A DNA stretch of 56,345 bases from Phoronis australis (Eukaryota > Phoronida > Phoronidae). The stretch is taken from positions 110,336-166,680 of the forward strand of contig NMRA01000395.1 in assembly GCA_002633005.1 (NCBI GenBank), in the 5' to 3' direction. The notes beneath the pieces are model-generated. The model was not told where the DNA came from. It did not search any database and worked only from the letters and a program-made list of their open reading frames with translations. Shown in pieces: positions 23,701 to 35,247 of this stretch (its first letter is position 1; the number at the start of each line of letters is the position of its first letter). The translations under genes were made by a program, and so were the position numbers.

Positions 23701-24900
23701 TTTTCATCAGTATATTTGAATCCGTGTTTGATTACGGCAGTGATTGATCAATGAATTTGTTTTCTTATCCACAAAATAAAAGTTACATAACCGCCTCACC
23801 GCCATGTTGTTGTGTTCTTTTCACGTTGTAAAGCATATGCTGCATTTCTGTTTAGACTTACGATTACACCGTTCACTTGAAGAAGATACTTGCATAAGAA
23901 TACGCGATATTGCCAATTGATAAGCCTGTTAGTAGTCACGACATTCTTCAATTATTCGCCTTTCGACGTTTATTACATATACTGTTCAATCCCTTGCATT
24001 GATATTCACTTCCGACAAATTTCCGGACAAATTTCTAATGTTCTATTCGCTTTTCTTTCCAGCTCTTGCCAATGTAACCATTTTATTTAGAGATTTAATG
24101 CATGAAATGTGGCACTTGTATTTTCATTGGCATCAAAAACACCAACTGACGAATTTTCAGCTTTCATTGGCTAAACTGTGAGTAGTATTTAATGCATCAA
24201 AAACTAGCCTAGCCTTCTCTCGGTTCCTGGTAGCCATTGTATAGTAAGCGACTGAAACTGTCGCTACGTAAGGAGTCAGCTTGTGGACTTGTCCACCAAG
24301 GTTAATTGCCCATCCGTCGTATTGAATGACAGGGGATAGACTGACCCTGTTCCAGTCTTTACAGCGTGGGGGAAGTGCATTTCCTCCTTTTTGCGGCATA
24401 TCTGTGACCTGGACATGGATCTGAACCGGAATGCATAGGATCTAAGGATATTTTCACAGCTCTTTAAACTAGGCGTTAGGTCTTTACCAACAGTCCATAA
24501 GATCCGCCCACCAGCTGTGGCTTAGGTGTTTGGCGTATTTCTTCACGACCGAATTCTCTGGTTTTCAGTTTTTTGCACTATTTAGACATTATAAAATTGT
24601 TAAGTTATATTATCGAGTAAACACTATTAAACTGGTTACAGAAACGTAATGTGAAATTCTCTTTCATTGGTATTATACACAAATCGGCTTTTGTCAGATT
24701 TTAGAAGCAGGCATGCGTTCCGTCGTCGCAAGATTCTTGCGATATATCGAGATCAGTCAAATCTTCGCGAGATATCGCAATGCATTGCAAGGAAAGCACG
24801 TGATCACACTATAAGTCGTAGCTTTTCTCGTGCTTGCCTTGGGTCTAAGGAACAAAACCCACGACGGCGTATGCATGTATCACAGCAAACATGGTTTTGC
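20800..24900. other. Gene-poor stretch with a G-quadruplex motif
   Basis: Only short frames without family resemblance are seen. The one clear structure is the G-rich block at 21707-21741. Confidence 0.4.
21707..21741 (+). other. G-quadruplex-capable ggtcgtgggtcg repeat
   Basis: Five G3+ runs (21707, 21715, 21723, 21730, 21739) are separated by 4-6 bases, the canonical quadruplex spacing. The block is an imperfect gtcgtggg/gtcgagag repeat that continues more loosely to about 21785. Confidence 0.6.
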
Positions 24901-25445
24901 GTCAGCTTAATAAAAATTATTTTGAAACAAGACGGTGAAATTTATTTTACGAGGAAACACTGAAGTTCAAATGCATCATGGTCTCAGTATGTAATGTAAT
25001 ACTATCGTTAATAAACAGACATCTATATTGTCCGATTGGCAAAAACGTAATATGCGTGCTTCTATAACGTAGCAGTGCACAGTGTGTGTACTGTTGTGCG
25101 AACGTAACGTGGTAACAAAAGCTGTCCGTGCAGACAATCAGGGATGTACCTGCCCAATAAGCGTGGGACAAAACCACGTGGATTGTACCATCTAGTGGGA
25201 TTCAAACGTATAAGCATGTAACCTACAAGGACGACGCGCGACCTTTAATACAAATCAGCCACACGTGCAAACAGACGGTAAAAGCACTGCATATACGAGA
25301 AATCACAGAGTAAAAATTTGTTTCTTCGTTTATCCGTCGTCTTTATCTTTACGATAATCAGAGCCATTGTTTAAAATAAAATCTCGCATCTATAAATCAC
25401 AGATAGGCTATTTAAGTCCGCAAAAAACATGCACACTCTTGAAAG

Positions 25446-28400
25446 TTATCCGAAGAAATCCTCTTTTACGTCTTTCTTTAATTCTTCAGGTGTCTCGTAA
25501 CTCGGTACTTCCGGTGTTTCATCGATGACCCCTCCTTCGCCTGGCTGAATTTTGACTTTAACAAAATTGATTTCTTCCTGCTCTTCTCGCAGACACGGGC
25601 ACATGAGACATTTCTTCGGGCAGCAGTTCCGGCAACTAAAATGTATCAAGTAGAAACAAAAATAGGTAACAGTGTGTGCAGTACAACACATTGAGTATAT
25701 TCATATTCGGAAGACCCATCGGGTAAACACTGACTCGAAGGTCGAAAAGCTCAGAAACCTCTACAGTTCAAATAGAAGATTTTCAAGGTGCAATATTGCA
25801 ACCGATTACTTGGGACAGTTTACCAGTGTCCTCTTCGGAGTGGGGATGACAAACATGCGAATAGCGCTACCTCTCGGTGTGCATGGTGGTGCTAGCGGCT
25901 ATGTATCTCATTAAATCCGTAAAAAGTAAGTCCTTTTTGTTCGTAGTCGCTACCCAAGATTTCTTGCCAGGTGTTCACGGTGTTCTAGGTGTGCGTCCCA
26001 TAGAGGTGAGGATCTCAAGACAACGCACACGGTCACACCTCCTTTCTTAGCGAGATTTTCAAGTTTACGGAACTCTACCCAGATACACAGTGAGAACAGG
26101 AAACTCGGGGACGCCAGGCAGGTGGAAAATTTTGTTCAGCAAATTGTTAGCCATTCGCAAACAATGCAAGATCAAAATCAAAAAAATATTTACTCAAGTC
26201 TTGTTTGGTATAAATTGTCTTCATCATGGTTTTAACAAACGAGGAGCGTGAATTGTTTCTTCTCCAGATAAGCCTATCGTCAATTTTGAGAAATGTTGCG
26301 TCATAGTATTGCGCTAGATCATGTCCCACTGTTGTGTTCTCCATTTCTATTCTTGATGACATGGAATAATCAGACTTAACCACTGGATGCTTTATACATG
26401 TAGTATTATGAAACCTAATCACTGTGCATCGTGCTCCAGAACTAACGTCTTTGGTGGAAAGGTTTAGCAAAAAATGTTGTGTGACTATTTTGTTGAGAAC
26501 GTGTGTAGCTACACAGCGATTTCGAATGTTTACGGTAGACTGTGTGCTCCCAAGGTGGGCAATTTTTAGCGCTTTTAGGCTCCCGTCTGGCAAAGCAAAC
26601 GCACAATCCTATAGAGATGATTAACCAGATACCTAACGACCACGGAAGCTATCCTCGACCTGTTTAACACACACCTCTCATACACTATTCATGTAATAAA
26701 TGGAGAGCAGCTTCTTGCTTTCAAGCTGTATTGCGATGTGCCGGAAGTCAGGTTGGGAACCTCGCCACTACATCGCTACCTAACAAATGATTGGCTGCTT
26801 ACCCATCTTCGGTTGTGATTATTCATTGGCTTATATTTGACCCTTGGATGATTCTTATCGAAGGTCATGTATATGCATCACTGAGCAAACTATGTGGCGA
26901 CGTCACTGAGAATCTCAAAGACTTTCGGTAGATAATCTTACAGCTGCAAAGCGAGAAGCTAAACTACATTTATCACATACCTATGTGCATTTGAGCAATA
27001 TGCTAAAAAGATCGAGATAAGCTCACATGGAAATCACCAGCATTAGAGCGACTAGTAGTCATCGATGAATATACGAGGTGTATTTACCAAGCTTTCCACT
27101 TTTTCAGGAACGGGAAGGTCTGTACATCGCACCAGTTCCAAATGAAAACTACCGTCATAAGGAAAACAGTGCCACAAGCCATACCAATGCCAATTTGCGC
27201 CATGCGTCCAAGTCTGAAACAAGCATTATTATTAGCATGTCATTGAGGACCATCGCTAGAACGGAAAAACTTGGTCTATCGTGAAATGGCAGCACACGGG
27301 TGGATCTATGATGTCCCAAGGGGCAATCATAGTATTTCAAGGAAACCGTTAATCAACCTCGAAAACATCATAGCGGCGTTATTTTGTCTGTAGGTTAACC
27401 ACAATCCTTGTCCCCCTACATCATGAGTTTGGTCACTTGTATCAAGTAAAACTCTAAATACATTCTCAAATGAAGTAGTCATAATGATATAAAGGTAGGT
27501 CACATTGATCTATCTTTCATTTCTATATCATATATAAATGCTTTATTTGTTTATTTATTGAGTACATTTTTCTAAACGCTTCGTCAATGACTGATTTCCT
27601 GCATGATCTTCAATAAAATTGCGCGTTTACAAACTGTACAATTCAATCATTAACCGATACAATGAACATCTATAAGCAGAGCGTGCAGGAAAATTAGCTA
27701 ACTACATCAAGACATCCCGTATAGACCGTCGATATATTATCGTTAATATATTCATAAATATATACACTCTACTGTGTGCAGTGCAATTCCACAGATTTGC
27801 ACCCCAGTAAGCAAAAGCCCTTTAGCTTATGTACATGTGTAGAGAGCGGACATATTCGGGAGTATTAAAAAGGCAGGAAAGATTGGCGAGGCACATTCAA
27901 ATTTGACTTCGTCAAATTTTGCCGCCACCCTGCCGTCAACATTTAGCAAACTCATACTTCAAAATTCCAAGAATCTTTGTTTGCAATTGATTCTCTGCGT
28001 TTCGAGGATAAACCGTTATGTTAAAATGTATGTGTCTTCAAACATTCTTTATACACACGTCTGTTTGTGACCTATTTACCTCTAAAAGGTAACCATACTA
28101 ATGAGAGGGTGTATCATTTGAAAACCAGGAGAAGAGACGACCCCCTTGGAAATTGGGTCATATGACCGGATGTCAAAAAAGCACGCAAACATCGTCCATG
28201 GATGCCAGATTTATTTTTATTGCTGTAGCGAATTGTTTTGCGATTGTTAAAAATCCTCTGGTCTTGCTTTAATGTTCAACTTACGCTCCTTCAGGCACGC
28301 AACATCCGACCTTCTTGTCCCGCAAACAGCAGTCTGTCGTACCAGCCTCTTTTTTCTCATCGCCTTGGCAGTCATAGTAGTTGTCTTCTGCCGTGTCCGG

Positions 28401-30457
28401 AAGTGACGTGTTCACGATACAGTCCTTGTCGTAAGTAGGGTCAGTTGGATGGGGAACTTCCACGGCTGAAACAGTATGAAGGATTAAGTGTATGCATTCA
28501 AAACTGCGGCTGCCAGCGAAACGTGTTATTCATATCGAATTTCAATACTAAAATTTCAGAGATTCAGTTGAAATCATTTCACGAGTGACGACGGCCGAAT
28601 GCATGCAGCGGTCCCAGTAGAGCCTCTTCTGAATTCTCGCTCTCCGGCAGCGTTTCGGCGGGGCCCTTCTATATTAATATGGAGTGCCCCGCTTTTCACG
28701 CCCGAAAGTCAATTTTTGTTGATGTCATTTTAATAAGAATAAGTCATTTTGAATAATATGCTGTTTTCAGCACATTTGTAGAATTTTTCCCCACTAATGT
28801 TATACTTTCCGGCACTAAATCTTCACATAAGCTCGAGTTATTAACCCAGGATTATCACTGAAGTCTCTGGATCGAATCTAACCGTCAAGCAAATTTAGAC
28901 AAGAGCTTTTTTCTGGGCTAACACACTTTTTTCGACTGTGACAGGGCTCCGTTAAACGAAATGTGACATATAAGGCCTAAGCACTAGTGAACAAAATTTT
29001 GACAATGCTGTTCGTAGCAAATCGTGCACTTAACTAATAATTTATACAGCATTGTAAGTGCGGCAAGTGCAGACTGTATTTCATGGTCTTTTGCCGTCAA
29101 CACGTAGAAACGGAATTAAATCCGTGCTTTCTGTTAAAACAAATTTTGAATTAGGCCATTTGCCGTAATTGACCTTCAGTTGACATTACATGTACAATGA
29201 CTCCGTTTAGAAGGGAAAATGGGCCCTTCGGTATTTTAAGTCAAAGCTCAAAACCTTTCAGGTAACGCATCCTGATTTTCTTAGTTTAAAATGAGAAATA
29301 AAAAAAACGTCATTTCTTTCCAAGCCCGCCAGCAAGCATCACTTATTGTTACTAAAGAGCAAATTGGGACCAAATTCATAATGACTACAGGTCTAAATCA
29401 AAACTCGCACGGAGTTTAATACCGTTTTAAGGTACATGTATTGATGACTTGATGAGTTGTTCGTTCGAACTAGCAACCGAGAGGCACTGACTATTGACAA
29501 CTATCTACATGTTCAGGAGTTTACGAAAACAAGTCGACGCACCACATCACATGGGAAGTCTCCAAAGGTGTTGCTTCTCGTATTTAGTAACGGAAGTGAA
29601 AACGTAAGCTGTTTAGTCAAGGATAAAGGAGACATCAGTTCTGATTTTAAGTTCGGAAGTTCCGCCAGAAAGAAACAGAGCGACAATAAATCTGTTTAAT
29701 GTCTAAACATGTTTTAAAGTTGTATGCAGCGTGGCGTTAACTACATGTATGTCTACTCGCATCACCGTTTTCCTTGTGACTTTAATGCTAGCGTTAACAC
29801 TCAAAACCTGTCTCCATTCATCATTCGTAACATCTACATTGTCTTTATACTTATCTGTTTATCAGTGTATGCGATATCAGTAATAGAAATTACCACAAGA
29901 TTGAGTGTCGCTAAGTAACGTAGTTCCATTAAAGTGACATGATCGGCGAGAAAAGAGGATATCCGAAAACAGCCCCAGCGGGGAATGAATCCGGTAACCT
30001 TTCTGGGTTCACATCTTAACTCTGTGTTGACTAACTAAATCATGTTCTAGACATGGCAAGGAACTTTAAGCGTGTTTAATCCGTTTATAACGTCACAGGC
30101 CAGCGTGATTTCAGCGAATGTCGGACAAATATCAACGATAACTGACTGTTAGTAATAAAATGAAAAAAATACATTGGCGTGTTCTGCTGAATGGTTCTGG
30201 TCAAAACTAATATCTTTAAAAAGTATCCCATCCAAAAATAACTGTAAATCGCGTTTTCCCGCCTTAAAATAATGCGATAGTATCCCTTCAAATGGGCGAA
30301 AGAAATCCAGTCGTTCAAACCAATGTGTCTGCAATACATTGTCTAAACGCTGTACATTTCAGTACCAGTTTGGATTACCTGTAACTGTGACATTGAACAA
30401 CACAAACGCCGCTATGGCCGCCAACAAACAGCCCCGAAATGCGAGGTTATTCTCCAT
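25446..30457 (-). CDS. Shisa-like / STMC6-type single-pass membrane protein, complete four-exon gene
   Basis: Coding exons on the minus strand: 30457-30379, 28465-28285, 27213-27133 and 25635-25446 (531 nt, 176 residues). Phases 1, 2 and 2 agree at every junction. Donors are gtaatc, gtaagt and gtgcga; acceptors are tgtttcag, tgtttcag and attttag. Residues 1-26 form a signal peptide (hydrophobic CLLAAIAAFVLF). The ectodomain has exactly six Cys (C42, C59, C72-C73, C81-C82) in the order C..C..CC..CC, which defines the STMC6 group (Shisa, VOPP1/WBP1, CYYR1, TMEM92 relatives). N45-T-S is a glycosylation site. A membrane segment (about 92-112) follows, then a juxtamembrane cluster CCRNCCPKKCLMCPC, a likely palmitoylation site. 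The acidic tail ends near VPSYETPEELKK. Such proteins act as membrane adaptors; the specific subfamily is not clear. The gtgcga donor is weak, but only it keeps the frame. A possible poly(A) signal lies at 24946-24941. Confidence 0.85.
26147..26608 (-). CDS. Unrecognised 154-codon open frame in the intron of the STMC6-type gene
   Basis: An acceptor-like tctatag precedes 26608, and the frame then stays open to a stop at 26147 (DCAFALPDGSLKALKIAHLG near the start, DLAQYYDATFLKIDDRLIWR in the middle). It is on the same strand as the STMC6-type gene, but its phase does not fit as an exon there. No domain was recognised. Length alone is not strong evidence in AT-moderate DNA; it could be transposon debris or chance. 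Confidence 0.2.
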   Translation of the reverse strand, partial: DCAFALPDGSLKALKIAHLGSTQSTVNIRNRCVATHVLNKIVTQHFLLNLSTKDVSSGARCTVIRFHNTTCIKHPVVKSDYSMSSRIEMENTTVGHDLAQYYDATFLKIDDRLIWRRNNSRSSFVKTMMKTIYTKQDLSKYFFDFDLALFANG

Positions 30458-30827
30458 TCTGTCTCGGTCACTTCTCTATGGGTCTCTGTGAATCCAGTGA
30501 AATATTTCCTATGAATTACCAAGCCGAAACAACAATAGCTTCGTGTGACGTTATTACTTCGAGTGAAATGAATACCATTAATTTTTAATTAGGCTAACAG
30601 GTACAGCGGTTTGTATTGTTCTACGGCAAAACGTGAGAGCCTTATTATTTATAGCGAAACGATTAATCGATGATATGGTAATAGTTGATCAATATCCCCA
30701 CCAAACCATATTTTTTTAATTTGCACAGGTCAAAAATCGAGTAGGAGATTCGCAGTTTTAGCAACGACGGAAAACGTGACGTTACCGAAATCATTTGTAT
30801 TATGAAAATGGCTGCGCTTGTGCTCAT

Positions 30828-31033
30828 TGTTGTGATGGTGTTATTGACGACGACCATTATGGTGATGGTGATGAAGACGATGTGAATGACGATGATGATG
30901 GTGATGGTGACAATGATGGTGGTGATGATTATGTGGATGACGATGATGGTTGTAGTAGTGGTCATAGTGGTGGCTATGATGATGTAATTTTGATGCTACT
31001 AAAGTACTAAAGATGATGATGACGATGATAACG
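30828..31033. repeat. GAT/GGT trinucleotide microsatellite
   Basis: About 200 bp of imperfect gatgatggt/gatgacgat repeats. Open frames on both strands here (Asp/Gly-rich or Ile/Thr-rich) are products of the repeat. Confidence 0.85.
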
Positions 31034-31397
31034 GATTTTCATATAGGATGAGAACATTGCAGGGACGTTGGCGATGCCGAGCGGTGTTCAGTGTACAGGG
31101 GCCGATAGATAGCGCTAGTGTATGCTGAATCATAGGATTGTCGCCGTGGACACAATCTGCTGAATGTCCTACAGACTGTGGCTTACGGGCTACCGCCTGT
31201 TAGTAGTGTTAGAAATTCACATACGCCATCTAGTGATACGTAGATGTTCAAGCTTGGGTGCTTAGTGAATACTCGTTTTTGGCCAGTCGAGTGAGAGAGC
31301 TAGTTTAACTGAAGAGGAGTGGCGAGTCACCATGCAACCCGTGCGCACGCTATGTTCAACATCAAGTATAAGAATCTTAGACTATACCACATATAAC

Positions 31398-31770
31398 CTT
31401 AAAGTGGCATAAGATGTGAAAAATGACTAAATTTAAGTTATTCATGGTGGTTCTCTGCCACGACTGAAACAGAAGTCAAACTGTTCACCAGGTATTTCTA
31501 CCGTTTGCTCGTGAAGATTATGAATTTCTGTTGACTCGGCTGTCAAAGCACATTTCCTTCATTTTCAAACTTCAAAAAGACGATCTGACAGCTGCTCGTC
31601 TCTACGTCGCTTTTTCTCCCACACGGCAAAGCACGCCTTCTTATGGAATGACAAGACATGCATGTAGTCATAACACATTTCCCTTTTGAAGAAAAATTGG
31701 CCTTTGACCTTAGGTGTAAACAAAACATTGTTTCTTTCAACCCCTCGCTGGTTCCCTGGGTGTCCGTTAG
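31398..31770 (+). repeat. Dispersed repeat, copy 1 (pair with 53202-53561)
   Basis: It begins cttaaagtggc, has ggttctctg near 31448, cgtttgctcgtgaag near 31502, tttttctcccaca near 31611, gcctttgacct near 31700, and ends at ggttccctgggtg. All these landmarks recur in the same order, orientation and spacing at 53202-53561. It is non-coding and of unknown class. Confidence 0.7.
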
Positions 31771-32129
31771 GGGGAAGGGCGGGACACGGCGTACATGAAT
31801 GTCATCGCATGTACCTCCAGTCCTAAATTTAAGATCAACTTGCTCTTCCACCCTCAACCCTGGATGTATGTGGCGGAACTCAGTGGTAAATTGGAAGTAT
31901 CCAGTGGCCGGCATGGTAACTGGCATTATAAACAAAACACATTTTGCAAATTAATTAGGCCATTGGATTGGATTTCCGACGAGGCGCGGTGGTCATCGAG
32001 GTTGTCGAAATAAGACCTAGGAACGAATCTCGATTACATGTAAGTAATGGTAACATCAAAGAAAAAATTCTACACAATATTTGAAACGGCGTTGCTATAG
32101 CAGCGGTAAATACTGCGATTTATTACTTC

Positions 32130-32157
32130 GTGTACACACACACACGCACACACACCT

Positions 32158-32188
<31 letters not shown>

Positions 32189-32221
32189 AACACACACACA
32201 CACAAACACACACACACAAAC
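32130..32221. repeat. (CA)n microsatellite
   Basis: Nearly pure ca repeat with occasional cg or aa interruptions over about 90 bp. Confidence 0.9.
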
Positions 32222-32836
32222 ACTCTGAATGATTACTTGCCAAAATTGAACGTTGAGGAGATATATATTCATATACCAATTCAATACGCTTATTTACACT
32301 TTGGAAAATAAATGCAAAATACAAAATTTACTAAAATTCCAATGGTTGTTACACGCAATTATAACCCAAACGACGAGATGCCGGATAAAGCAAGCAATTT
32401 GTTTCTGATGATTAAAAACAGTAGTCGTTGGAATTGCAGTCACGGTGACAGGAGTGATAGCAATACTAGAGTAGTGTCAAACATTAGCGTACTCATTGAT
32501 TAATGATATTTAATACTTGGTCTTGCTAAAGTCAAAATGGTTCAGGTGATAATAATTTTTTATTGATCTTGTAGAAAGAGGCCGTTACAAGGATTACTGT
32601 CATGTACTGAGACCTACCACTTATCAAAGTGTCCTGGACCGAAGGTCTCGTTGGAACATCCCAATATGAAATGAATATGTATGTGTCTGTTGCAGGCACT
32701 TTGCCTACCAAACAACAGTTTCTGATAGGTCTGAAATTGTGGGGCATTATATATACCCCACAGTTTTTTGCAATCCCACAGTAAAAGTCTCATATATAAA
32801 AATGCCCCGGATCTGTATAGTTCTCTTAGTATGTAT

Positions 32837-32839
32837 ACG

Positions 32840-32868
<29 letters not shown>
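32837..32868. repeat. (TA)n microsatellite
   Basis: Perfect ta run immediately outside the left arm of the Penelope-related inverted repeat. A similar run lies outside the right arm at 33820-33882. Confidence 0.85.
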
Positions 32869-32873
<5 letters not shown>

Positions 32874-33790
32874 TTGTTGAATACACGACACTTTTCATTT
32901 TTCACGGTCTTTATTCCGTTGCGTTCATACTTTCTGAACAAAACTCTACTCTCTACTGAACATAGATACAGTAACTGACCTAGCGACATAATTAAAAAGA
33001 CACACGATATTTCGAAACATACTTGTTTCATTCTCAAGTGAAGATAAAATGACGCAGTAATGCCACCACAGAGTATAAGCTGACGACACACACAGTGAGA
33101 CACGGCGGGTGTGAAATACTGCAAAGAATGACTAAAGAATTAGGGTAACAGGAAAGTCACGCAAACAAGTGTAACGTGCGGCGCGACCCTGTTTGCTGCT
33201 CATTCAAAATAGGCTTCTCAAAAGCNACGTCAAACAATGTTACATTGGTCAAACGGTTTGCAGTCTTTCCCGTCGGTTATCCATGCATCTTCAAAATGGC
33301 GCCATTCAAGATCATTTTCTGCAATACCACGCACGTAAAATCACCCGTCAAGAAATTGTGGAAAACACGTCAATTCGCTACGTGGAGCAAGATGTGCTGC
33401 GTTTGAAAGTATTAGAGTCCCTTTTAATTGCTTTTGAGAAGCCTATTTTGAATGAGCAGCAAACAGGGTCGCGCCGCACGTTACACTTGTTTGCGTGACT
33501 TTCCTGTTACCCTAATTCTTTAGTCATTCTTTGCAGTATTTCACACCCGCCGTGTCTCACTGTGTGTGTCGTCAGCTTATACTCTGTGGTGGCATTACTG
33601 CGTCATTTTATCTTCACTTGAGAATGAAACAAGTATGTTTCGAAATATCGTGTGTCTTTTTAATTATGTCGCTAGGTCAGTTACTGTATCTATGTTCAGT
33701 AGAGAGTAGAGTTTTGTTCAGAAAGTATGAACGCAACGGAATAAAGACCGTGAAAAATGAAAAGTGTCGTGTATTCAACAAATTCTGTAT
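32865..33790 (+). mobile_element. Penelope-like retroelement 3' tail with GIY-YIG remnant and 361-bp inverted arms
   Basis: The left arm 32865-33225 is the reverse complement of the right arm 33430-33790, each 361 bp. The 204-bp centre plus the start of the right arm encodes KQCYIGQTVCSLSRRLSMHL, then GAIQDHFLQYHARKITRQEI, VLESLLIAFEKPILNEQQTG and SRRTLHLFA before a stop at 33498. The CYIGQT..L..RL..H pattern is the GIY-YIG nuclease that sits at the C-terminus of Penelope-like elements. No reverse transcriptase is present. The arms are 3' tail sequence, so the left arm is an inverted copy. A single N at 33226 marks its inner edge, so the inversion may be an assembly fault, although inverted tails are known in this class. 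Confidence 0.7.
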
Positions 33791-33819
33791 AACAGAAAAC
33801 TTGCTCCCGAAGTACAGTC

Positions 33820-33882
33820 ATATATATATATATATATATATTTATATATGTATATGTATATGTATATGTATATATATATATG
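33820..33882. repeat. (TA)n / TATATG microsatellite
   Basis: A ta run, then tatatg hexamers, then a second ta run. Confidence 0.85.
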
Positions 33883-33899
33883 TATCCAGCTTCGCGTTC

Positions 33900-35240
33900 A
33901 ATTACATTTTGCTAATAAACAAAGCTCTCCCCTATCCACACATTTCGATCACATCATCGGAATGCCCTAACCCTGTACACAAGTTTCTCCCTACACATTC
34001 TACTACTGTCAGTTGCGTAGACAAACTATGTGTCTTTAATTTAAAAATTATCTTTGATCTTATCACTTCTTTAAACATTAACAATGCGTAACTTGTCCAA
34101 GCACGATCACCCGCTCTGTACTCATGGTTGTAACAGGCCAGTGGTTTTGAATGCAGTAGTCGAAACGGCTGTTTAGAAATACGATGAACATGCCTCTGGC
34201 AGTCACAAATGCAAAGCCAAGACTTTACTTTCAAAACAGTCATTTTGCATTTTCTGTTCATGTAGCATTGCTTCCGGATACGTTTACAATGAAGGCTATC
34301 AACTCAGACCACAGCCTTTGTGGACATTAGATTGTAGACTGCACCGATGCCACGAATGTGCTGCGAGAATTTTCAGTGGCATTTCTGCCCCTTCTTATGG
34401 CAGAGCTATAGGAATTTGAAAATGTGCAAACCAAATTGTTATTTAGGTAACTCAGTCTTAACCAGTTATGACGGCCTCGCGATGGAATGCCGTACATCTG
34501 CACTTGTATGATAATTATCGTTGAGCTGATGAATTCGCTGTTATTATTTTCATGAATGCCGCGTCCTGCACTCATGAAACTGGCCCTTGCAGTTCAGGTG
34601 ACACTGTTCAGGGTAAATCAGATTAGTGGTGAAAGGGATGAACATGAAGTGGCATGAGCTAGTAAGAAATTGTTGCCTCGGGAACGGAATAAGTCAGTCA
34701 CTAACAGAGAGAGAGTGTCTGGCTATTGTCTTTGCCATCAGGGAATCGGATAAAAAACGTGTCTTGTAAATTTTGGGTAATTTGATATAGTGGCGAAACT
34801 GATGGGCCTTATATTAAATAAATAACAGACAACCATATTTTGAGTGTAAATAAGTGTTTATTTTTTGTAAATAAATGTACAAAATGTACACCGTTGTGTA
34901 TGACACTGTATGTTTATTCTTACTAGTCCATCCTCACATGCTCTGTTTTCTCGTGCCCTTTCTTTCAGCTTCAATCTCGTCATGCAGTGTTCGGTTGATT
35001 GAAAAATTAGTTTCCAGACATCAAATTATCAAGAACATGAACACCTCCAGCGCCATCCCAGTTTTAATGGAATGTCTATTGTATTGTTTCTACCGGCTCG
35101 TTTCCCTGCTAACACGTAGTTATCAAAAAGCCCACTAGGGCGCGTTAGGCATCATGAAGGTCGCGGAGAAATCTGTTACGTAAGCAATCTGACACAGGTG
35201 AGCAAGCGACCAAGAGCTGAAGGTGTAAACACGAGCTATC
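33900..35240. other. No gene seen
   Basis: Only short frames without recognisable domains lie between the retroelement and the start of the Ser-rich coiled-coil gene. Confidence 0.4.
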
Positions 35241-35247
35241 CTCCACA

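Noticed and set aside
24157-24399. 80-codon minus-strand frame (MPQKGGNALPPRCKDWNRVS at its start)
   Set aside because: Sense looks protein-like, but no domain, exon partner or repeat family could be found.
30663-31010. Ile/Thr-rich and Asp/Gly-rich frames
   Set aside because: They are translations of the GAT/GGT microsatellite.
32070-32324. Cys/Val-rich and His/Thr-rich frames
   Set aside because: They are translations of the CA microsatellite.
33430-33790. Hammerhead ribozyme in the Penelope-like tail
   Set aside because: Such tails often carry one, but I could not find the ctgatga and gaaa core elements in the required order.
33531-34091. 186-codon plus-strand frame
   Set aside because: Its first part lies in the Penelope tail and is mirrored in the left inverted arm; its later part is TA repeat.
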